This document shows, piece after piece, positions 8,001 to 12,701 of a stretch of 12,701 nt of DNA. The notes under the pieces were generated by a model. That model was not told where the DNA came from, made no database searches, and saw only the letters and a list, made by a program, of their open reading frames with translations. The DNA comes from DASYAN01 sp036501345 (GTDB taxonomy: Bacteria > Chloroflexota > Ktedonobacteria > Ktedonobacterales > Ktedonobacteraceae): contig DASYAN010000331.1 of assembly GCA_036501345.1 (NCBI GenBank), forward strand, positions 1-12,701, in the 5' to 3' direction. Every line of letters begins with the position of its first letter. Within the stretch, counting starts at the first letter, position 1. A program made the position numbers and the translations under genes.

Positions 8001-9260
8001 GCATTGCAAAATGCCGAACATTACAAGAAAGCTAAGCAGGAGAGACAGCGTTTTGAACTATTATATAAAGCCGAGCAAGAGCTGAGTAAAGTTACTGAAT
8101 GGGCAAAAGTCGAGCAAGCTTACAATATTATTCTAGGTATTGCGGAGGAACATAGCCAGAGCTACGCTGTCATCTATCCTTATGATAAAGATAGCCAGGA
8201 ACTGGTAATCATCCATCCATCTGAATCTCAAACTTCCTCTCAAAGAGAGAGGCAGTTTGAAAATCTCGCCATAAATAGGCAAGTAGCACAGGAGCGACGC
8301 GCACTTGTCATTCACGATACTGCTGATCCACTCTCACATGTAATTTCTGCGCAACTCTGCGACCCGGCGATGCGCTCACTTTTCATCATGCCTATTGTGT
8401 TCAAGGATCAATACTATGGTAATCTAGAGCTCAGGCATAAGGAAGTGGGCCATTTTCGGGGTACAGACGCGATTTTCTTTGAAGGGCTAGCGCAGCAATT
8501 GGCTAGCACTATCTATCGGTTGGAAACAGCACAGTCACGTCAAGAGTTCGAAAAGCGAGCCTTATCTGCAGAGGAGATGAGTTCGATCGGGCAGTCAGCC
8601 TTTGAGGTAACGCATCGGTTGGGGAATGATCTAGGGCTGGTTGAGTTTTATGTCAGAGATGTTCAAGCTGAGCTGGAGAGACTGGGCGTAACTAATCCGT
8701 ATATTGATGAAAAGATGAGAAACATTGTGCAATCTGTAAGGGCTGTTTTGTCGTTTAGTAAAGATCTGAAGAAGAAATTATCGAAATTGGGTGATAAAGA
8801 AGAGAAGGCTGGTGAGCCAGTTGTGATACAGCCCCAAAAGTTGCTTGAAGACGCCTTGACTATTTCGTCCTTGCCATCCAATATTGAGGTGGATCTGGAG
8901 ATTGATGAGACAGTAGCGCCCGTTAAGGTTTTTCCCAGTTTAGTTAGTGATATCTTGCGCAATCTGGTTGCGAATGCAATCCAAGCCATGCCTGATGGCG
9001 GTAAAATCATATTGCGAGCTCGCAATGTTGGTCGCTCTGTGGCCTTAGAGGTGGCAGACGCGGGAGTTGGTATCTCTGAGCAAGCGCAATCTAATATTTT
9101 TGATCTATTTTTTTCGACGAAAGGTAGCTCTGGATTTGGTCTTTGGAGTGCTCGACGTAATGCCCTCAAAAACCATGGAGACTTGAAACTAATAAGCCAA
9201 GTAGGACGAGGCGCAACCTTTCAACTATTATTGCCGAGGATCGACAATCGAATGCCATGA
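5010..9260 (+). CDS. Soluble multi-GAF sensor histidine kinase
   Basis: The 1416-residue product has no membrane segment and should be a cytoplasmic sensor. By eye it contains seven successive GAF-like modules, at about residues 20-165, 177-330, 345-503, 510-671, 673-838, 839-1004 and 1015-1175. Several end in helices of the type LAVIALQNAQ followed by charged coiled-coil linkers. The C-terminus is a histidine kinase core. The dimerisation helix carries the phosphoacceptor His1202 in VTHRLGND. The ATPase domain shows the N-box RNLVANAIQAMPDGG (Asn1322), the G1 box DAGVG (Asp1350), an F-box FDLFFSTKG and a G2 box GFGLW. All catalytic boxes are present, so it should be active. The ligand of the GAF array is unknown; I see no clear chromophore motif. 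A response regulator gene follows after 137 bases and is the likely partner. Modules 5 and 6 are a recent tandem duplication. Confidence 0.93.
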   Translation: MENQSLHYINEICARLVRTPGKPGDLNSVLQHIGQIAHDAFATDACVVLAFNPITSAFIGGEYVGSLQEGNELLLDRSKRDEFTQRVLREGIVLVEGLEVEPQWHNHFTRKEEICSCASLALRTRHRNRCLGIIYLDFKHPKKFSSADYASFQNFAIQASFLLEEAWLISTYEKIAHIGQEVNHNLGTIDELFQALQTYVDAVLDDSHQLMLTIYQSQTHTLDFRIREQGRSFSINQPLQGICLHVIETQEPLFIRQLSIESEQLLHQLDTIATEVEQKESLIFVPLMLRGVSLGVLSIQHALPDAYGWEDLFTLQLLANYVASALHNMRLYSSLYQLNETGQLLTQQLESEQTLQATVERIRDATQADIAILYPYESAVKRFILPPCVAGTLQDAGFPPELDLTPDDMAILVLHYKRPIFAKESATIYTILRGDTNVHQGNFQERENICSTAAVPLQVGDEMVGILFVNFRQQQRFDATQKLFIEGLAHYAAIAIKNAQVFGMLSLRRIHELEILQYIDRELNQTLELESILNTILRLAHEHVPSEEAAILLYNPEILILKTVVTSGRHAEARKMQATSLQRNRGIASWVVEHKKAARVNSVHKDLPWRDLYYPIALDIVSELDVPLLDGNNVIGVINFESIQEGFFRQEDQDFMLTLAGQAVLAIKNAQTYEREKRLAEEGQVLNEISKEITSQLDTNHIFDLILERALLLTRSTAGNLMIYDAERNDLWMATERGVYEDKRGQRQSLDQGVVGQVARSKQLLNITDISQSPWNELSIDFIPGTCSELATPMLAGKDLLGVLNVESRSPNNFTESDVRLLKGLADLAVIALQNAQAYEREKRLAEEAQVLNEISKEITSELDTTHIFGLILEKALMLTRSTVGNVMIYDPERNDLWMAAERGVSEDKKHQRQRRDQGIVGYVATRKQIYNVEDVSRPPWNKIYLAFSPGVHSELAVPMLQGNELRGVLNVESLTAKHFNDKDVRLLRGLADLAVIALQNAEHYKKAKQERQRFELLYKAEQELSKVTEWAKVEQAYNIILGIAEEHSQSYAVIYPYDKDSQELVIIHPSESQTSSQRERQFENLAINRQVAQERRALVIHDTADPLSHVISAQLCDPAMRSLFIMPIVFKDQYYGNLELRHKEVGHFRGTDAIFFEGLAQQLASTIYRLETAQSRQEFEKRALSAEEMSSIGQSAFEVTHRLGNDLGLVEFYVRDVQAELERLGVTNPYIDEKMRNIVQSVRAVLSFSKDLKKKLSKLGDKEEKAGEPVVIQPQKLLEDALTISSLPSNIEVDLEIDETVAPVKVFPSLVSDILRNLVANAIQAMPDGGKIILRARNVGRSVALEVADAGVGISEQAQSNIFDLFFSTKGSSGFGLWSARRNALKNHGDLKLISQVGRGATFQLLLPRIDNRMP
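7026..8021 (+). repeat. Exact-length 498-bp tandem duplication of a GAF module
   Basis: Residues 673-838 and 839-1004 of the kinase, encoded by 7026-7523 and 7524-8021, align end to end without a gap at 166 residues each. They are roughly 70% identical by eye. The linker YEREKRLAEE at the start of each copy and the ending LADLAVIALQNA are nearly unchanged, while the ligand-facing middle differs more. The rounding of the unit to whole linker-plus-GAF modules indicates duplication by unequal crossing-over followed by divergence. Confidence 0.88.
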
Positions 9261-9380
9261 AGTAGTACTGTAAAAATGTATCAACGCTGATAAAGGACCT
9301 TTTTGAGCCTGCTTGTTGTGTTTTATCTTAGGTAGTAGGTGTTAGGAAGCATCATAAGCCATGAATGTATTTTGCTTTGC

Positions 9381-9405
9381 AAGGAGAAAAATGACTTATG
9401 AATAG
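9381..9405 (+). promoter_or_regulatory. Ribosome site with a four-codon upstream ORF overlapping the response regulator start
   Basis: AAGGAG (9381-9386) sits only four bases before an ATG at 9391 that opens ATG-ACT-TAT-GAA-TAG. This mini-ORF spans the true start codon at 9398 in another frame. The regulator's own ATG is 11 bases from the box, on the long side. Ribosomes could start at either ATG, and stopping at 9405 would allow re-initiation. Whether this matters in the cell is unknown. Confidence 0.35.
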
Positions 9406-11017
9406 GCAAGGACGTATTCTAGTAGTAGATGATTTAGAAAATTGGCGTAAGCAATTAGTTGAAAGCTTGCAGCGTGAAGGCTTTCATGCAGATTCTGCAG
9501 CTACGTCCGAACAAGTTATCAAGCGGCTAAATGAAACTTTCTATCATTTGCTATTACTTGATGTTCGTCTGGTTGACTCTGACCCAACCAATCGGGAAGG
9601 CATAACCTTGCTCGATGAGTTAGATAAACGAGGTCTAGGCGATGCTACAAAAGTGATTATCCTTTCTGCTTATGGTACCAAAGAACAAATGAGAACGGCA
9701 TTTGCAAAGTATAAGGTGGTGGATTTTCTTTCTAAGGATGATTTTACCAGGCAAGCGTTTCTGGAGAAAGTGCGAGAAGTATTTGAAAAAGAAGTAAATA
9801 TTAATCTATCACTCCAAATTCATTGGCAACAACTCAGTGGGTTCGAACAAGTTGTAACTGGCCTAAAGGTTGATGGCACCATGGTTGAAGCAGGGACACC
9901 CTTACAAAATCAGCTAACCGTTGAACTGGAAGACTTACTCTGCCGCTTATTCTATCAGGCGAAAAGCATTCTGGTACGCCCATTGACTCAGGGTTATAGC
10001 GGTATGGGAGTACTGCGGGTACAACCCTTCTATACTACTGGTGGAGGAAATGATATTGTTATCAAGTTTGGTGACTTTCACGACATCGAAAGGGAATACC
10101 AGAATTTCAAGAAAAATGTTCAGCCTTTCCTTGGGGGTGGACGTAATACGTCTGTACTAGATTTGCGGCGTACTCCACACCTTGGCGGCATCGTATACTC
10201 ACTTCTTGGCACGATTAACGATCAACTACAAGACTTTGGTGCCTTCTACGATCGTAACGACGTGTCCAAAATTAAGGCAATATTGGATCGACTTTTCCGT
10301 GATACATGCAGTGTCTGGTATGCCAACCGCAGCCTCTTACAGCCACTTAATCTAGCTGCGGATTACCAACGGATGCTTGGATGCACGCCGGAGATACTTG
10401 AGAAAATCGTTACTGAACAGCTACCATCTGTACGACTTACACAATCGCTCCTCTTCACGAATTTGAAGCCAAAGCGTTTCTTTACAAACCCTCTGCAGAA
10501 GATATCGGGATTATCTCTCAATCGTTCAACCTATCTTTGCATAACCCATGGTGACTTTAATCAACACAACTTGCTTGTTGATAGCACAGGACATGTGTGG
10601 ATGATAGACTTTCAAGAGACGGGTCAGGGCCATATTTTACGTGATCTTGCTACATTGGACTCAGCAGTACGCTTTCAGCTACTCACTGCAGAAAAAGCCA
10701 CGTTGCGAGAACGCCTATATATAGAACAAATTCTATGCGTTGTTGAGCGTTTCAGCCAAATAGAGCAGTTACCAACCACATTATCAACGAGGAACCAGGC
10801 ATTGATTAAGGCTTATGCTACAGTTGTGCATCTACGTACTTTGGCTCATAGATTGATGGACCACAATCCTAACGGCGATATGAGTGAATATTATATTGCC
10901 TTACTTTACAATGCTCTAAACACCTTGCAGTTCTCTTCTTTGTCTCAAACGCAGCGTGAACATGCCTTACTTTGCGCCAGTTTGCTGGTTGATAAGTTAG
11001 GGTTGACCAGTCGGTAA
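9398..11017 (+). CDS. Response regulator fused to an APH-like (aminoglycoside phosphotransferase/TCAD9-type) kinase domain
   Basis: The 539-residue product starts with a complete receiver domain (about 1-125). It has acidic residues Asp11 and Asp12, phosphoacceptor Asp55 in LLLLDVRL, Ser90 and the conserved Lys113. There is no DNA-binding domain. After a linker, residues about 190-420 look like the protein-kinase-like phosphotransferase fold: a glycine-rich GYSGMGVLRV, Lys223 in IVIKFGD, the Brenner motif HGDFNQHN with Asp386 and Asn391, and Asp404 in MIDFQ. All core catalytic residues are present, so phosphotransfer activity is plausible. From memory the region between them (FLGGGRNTSVLDLRRTPHLGG onward) resembles the TCAD9 probable-kinase family of bacterial conflict systems; I could not check this. 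The last 120 residues are helical and unassigned. Its partner is probably the multi-GAF kinase just upstream. The receiver is certain, the kinase-like domain very likely, the substrate unknown. Confidence 0.9.
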   Translation: MNRQGRILVVDDLENWRKQLVESLQREGFHADSAATSEQVIKRLNETFYHLLLLDVRLVDSDPTNREGITLLDELDKRGLGDATKVIILSAYGTKEQMRTAFAKYKVVDFLSKDDFTRQAFLEKVREVFEKEVNINLSLQIHWQQLSGFEQVVTGLKVDGTMVEAGTPLQNQLTVELEDLLCRLFYQAKSILVRPLTQGYSGMGVLRVQPFYTTGGGNDIVIKFGDFHDIEREYQNFKKNVQPFLGGGRNTSVLDLRRTPHLGGIVYSLLGTINDQLQDFGAFYDRNDVSKIKAILDRLFRDTCSVWYANRSLLQPLNLAADYQRMLGCTPEILEKIVTEQLPSVRLTQSLLFTNLKPKRFFTNPLQKISGLSLNRSTYLCITHGDFNQHNLLVDSTGHVWMIDFQETGQGHILRDLATLDSAVRFQLLTAEKATLRERLYIEQILCVVERFSQIEQLPTTLSTRNQALIKAYATVVHLRTLAHRLMDHNPNGDMSEYYIALLYNALNTLQFSSLSQTQREHALLCASLLVDKLGLTSR

Positions 11018-11086
11018 GAGTAAACTGTGCTTGTTATTAGCCAAGGATCGAGAGATTAGTGATATTAAGTGGAGAAATGCTTGTCC

Positions 11087-12701
11087 ATGAGTCAGAAATT
11101 AAGATATGAGCGCAAACTACGTGGCTGGTCGCAAGCAGATGTCGCCGCCAAGATTGGCAGTGATACCAAAGCCATAAGCCGCTGGGAACGAGGAGAGGCA
11201 TTGCCTCGTCCCTACTTCATTCAAAAACTTGTTGAACTCTTCGGTAAAGATGCCAATGAGTTGGGATTGATGGAAATAGCGCAAGAGCGAACTATCGTAT
11301 CCTCTGACAATTTCACTGCTGCATCGCCATCTGAACAGGCCGTAGCACACGAGAATAAGGAGTTTTCATTAATTGTACCTCAGGATAATGTTAGGCAAGA
11401 ATATTGGGGAGAAGCTCCTCATATTGAGAACTTTTATGGGCGTGAAAACGAGCTCACCGAAGTAGAACAATGGATTGCTGAAGGTTGCTGCCGAGTAGTG
11501 GCAGTGGTAGGTATTGGAGGTGTAGGCAAAACGTCCTTTGCTTTGGTAGTAGCAAAAAAAGTACAAGCAGCTTTCAAGTATGTCTTCTGGCGCTCACTGC
11601 GCAATAGTCCAAAAGTGGAACATATTCTGGAAAGCTTTTTCCAAATTTTTCCCGAGCAACGATCATCAGATTTACCAATCAATATTGAGGAAAAAATCTC
11701 TCTGCTCATTACATTGTTGCGTGAACATCGGTGTCTGCTCATACTAGATAATGTCGAATCCGTATTGCAAGCTGAAGATCGCACTGGTGAGTATCGAGAA
11801 GAATCTAAAGACTATGGCCGATTATTTCAGCGTATTGGGGAGACCTATCATGCAAGTTGTTTGCTTTTGACTAGCCGGGAAAAGCCAAAGGAAGTTGCTT
11901 ATATGGAAGGAGCTTCTTCCACTGTACGATCACTCCATCTCTCAGGCATAGACGATGCAAATGGACGAATATTACTAAAGGATAAAGAGCTCCTTGGATC
12001 TGATGAAATATGGACAACCTTCATTCATCTGTATTCAGGCAATCCTCTGATCTTAAAAATAGTTTCTGAGCCTATTCGAGAGGTATTTGGCGGAGATATT
12101 GCAGACTTCCTGAGGGAGGAGAAGGCTGTCTTCGGAGGTACGCGAGAGCTTTTGGACCAGCAGTTTCACCGATTATCCAAGCTAGAGCAGCATCTTATGT
12201 ATTGGTTGGCTATTGAGCGTGAGGCGGTTTCTCGGCAGGACCTGTGGCAAAATATGCTACATCCATCATCAAAAGGAGCATTATTGGATGCAATGAGCTC
12301 TTTGCGGCGACGATCTCTCATTGAGACGGGTAGCGATGGTCGATTCACGCTGCAGCCAGTGATTATGGAATATGTGACTGAGAGGTTTGTGGAAAATATC
12401 TATCAGGAAATAGATGCAGAAAGTATTATATTGTTAGGAAGTCATGCACTGATTAAAGCACAATCAAACGATTATGTGAGAGAGAGCCAACTACGCTTCA
12501 TATTAGCACCTTTAGCGGCAAAATTACTAGCCACTTTTGGGAAAGCAGGATGTAATCAGAAGCTTAGATATGTTCTTTCCACACTACGCATAACATCTTC
12601 TCAGATGTCGAGCTATGCCGCTGGTAACATACTCAACCTGTTGATACAGCTACAAATTGATCTACGTGGCTTCAACTTTTCCTTTCTAGCGGTGGAGCAA
12701 G
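11087..12701 (+). CDS. XRE-family HTH / NB-ARC STAND protein (C-terminus cut by window edge)
   Basis: The frame is open from ATG 11087 to the right edge (538 codons). Residues about 3-60 form an XRE-type helix-turn-helix (WSQADVAAKIG, AISRWERG). After a polar linker, an NB-ARC/AP-ATPase domain starts at FYGRENEL (about 118). It has Walker A GIGGVGKTS (Lys148), Walker B CLLILDNVES (Asp221), LLLTSRE as sensor and GNPLILKI as the GxP-type motif, then a winged-helix region to about residue 440. Such STAND proteins are ATP-driven switches used in regulation and defence. The last visible residues, LRGFNFSFLAVEQ, resemble the pentapeptide-like linker that often leads into WD40 repeats in Ktedonobacteria, so a long repeat sensor probably follows outside the window. 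An in-frame TTG at 11081 lies six bases after GGAG and may be the true start, adding two residues. The gap from the response regulator gene is 69 bases, so co-transcription is possible. Confidence 0.9.
   Translation, partial: MSQKLRYERKLRGWSQADVAAKIGSDTKAISRWERGEALPRPYFIQKLVELFGKDANELGLMEIAQERTIVSSDNFTAASPSEQAVAHENKEFSLIVPQDNVRQEYWGEAPHIENFYGRENELTEVEQWIAEGCCRVVAVVGIGGVGKTSFALVVAKKVQAAFKYVFWRSLRNSPKVEHILESFFQIFPEQRSSDLPINIEEKISLLITLLREHRCLLILDNVESVLQAEDRTGEYREESKDYGRLFQRIGETYHASCLLLTSREKPKEVAYMEGASSTVRSLHLSGIDDANGRILLKDKELLGSDEIWTTFIHLYSGNPLILKIVSEPIREVFGGDIADFLREEKAVFGGTRELLDQQFHRLSKLEQHLMYWLAIEREAVSRQDLWQNMLHPSSKGALLDAMSSLRRRSLIETGSDGRFTLQPVIMEYVTERFVENIYQEIDAESIILLGSHALIKAQSNDYVRESQLRFILAPLAAKLLATFGKAGCNQKLRYVLSTLRITSSQMSSYAAGNILNLLIQLQIDLRGFNFSFLAVEQ

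Noticed and set aside
8663..9169. Minus-strand open frame of 168 codons
   Set aside because: It is antisense to the catalytic core of the histidine kinase, whose boxes are all intact, and shows no recognisable protein features.
9275..9306. Possible terminator after the histidine kinase (ataaaggacctttttg)
   Set aside because: The stem is only about four base pairs once a real loop is allowed, too weak to call a terminator.

Overview
The window looks like chromosomal DNA from a soil-type, signalling-rich Chloroflexota bacterium, most probably class Ktedonobacteria. This is inferred from gene style, not from a marker gene. The clues are a Ser/Thr kinase with KPENMLIG and LLSDFGIA motifs and a long Pro/Thr-rich tail, a very long multi-GAF histidine kinase, and an XRE-HTH/NB-ARC protein whose sequence just before the window edge resembles the pentapeptide-like linker that precedes WD40 repeats in that group. 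No rRNA, tRNA, CRISPR array, transposase or phage gene was found.

Left part, minus strand (4034 down to 1): one operon-like run. A good sigma70-type promoter (4034-4006) drives two adjacent GT9-family glycosyltransferase genes (3960-2653 and 2601-1450). Next comes a Ser/Thr kinase gene (1371 to beyond the left edge) with its own promoter (1453-1425). A 12-bp inverted repeat covers that promoter's -10 box and start site. The kinase has HHN in place of the catalytic HRD motif and a degraded glycine loop, so it may be a pseudokinase. Its tail carries a 57-bp (19-residue) tandem repeat.

Middle, plus strand (4250-5009): an orphan small protein with four predicted membrane helices and an ideal Shine-Dalgarno, followed by a gene-free gap. 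The gap holds an 83-bp imperfect inverted repeat with a competing alternative hairpin.

Right part, plus strand (5010 to the right edge): three consecutive genes. The first is a soluble seven-GAF histidine kinase of 1416 residues, two of whose GAF modules are an exact-length 498-bp tandem duplication. The second is a response regulator whose receiver domain is fused to an aminoglycoside-phosphotransferase-like kinase domain instead of a DNA-binding domain. The third is an XRE-HTH/NB-ARC STAND protein cut by the right edge. The kinase probably phosphorylates the receiver and so controls the phosphotransferase-like output. The STAND protein follows 69 bp later and may belong to the same pathway. 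This three-gene set is the best candidate in the window for an undescribed signalling or conflict system, but the functional link is inferred from gene order alone.
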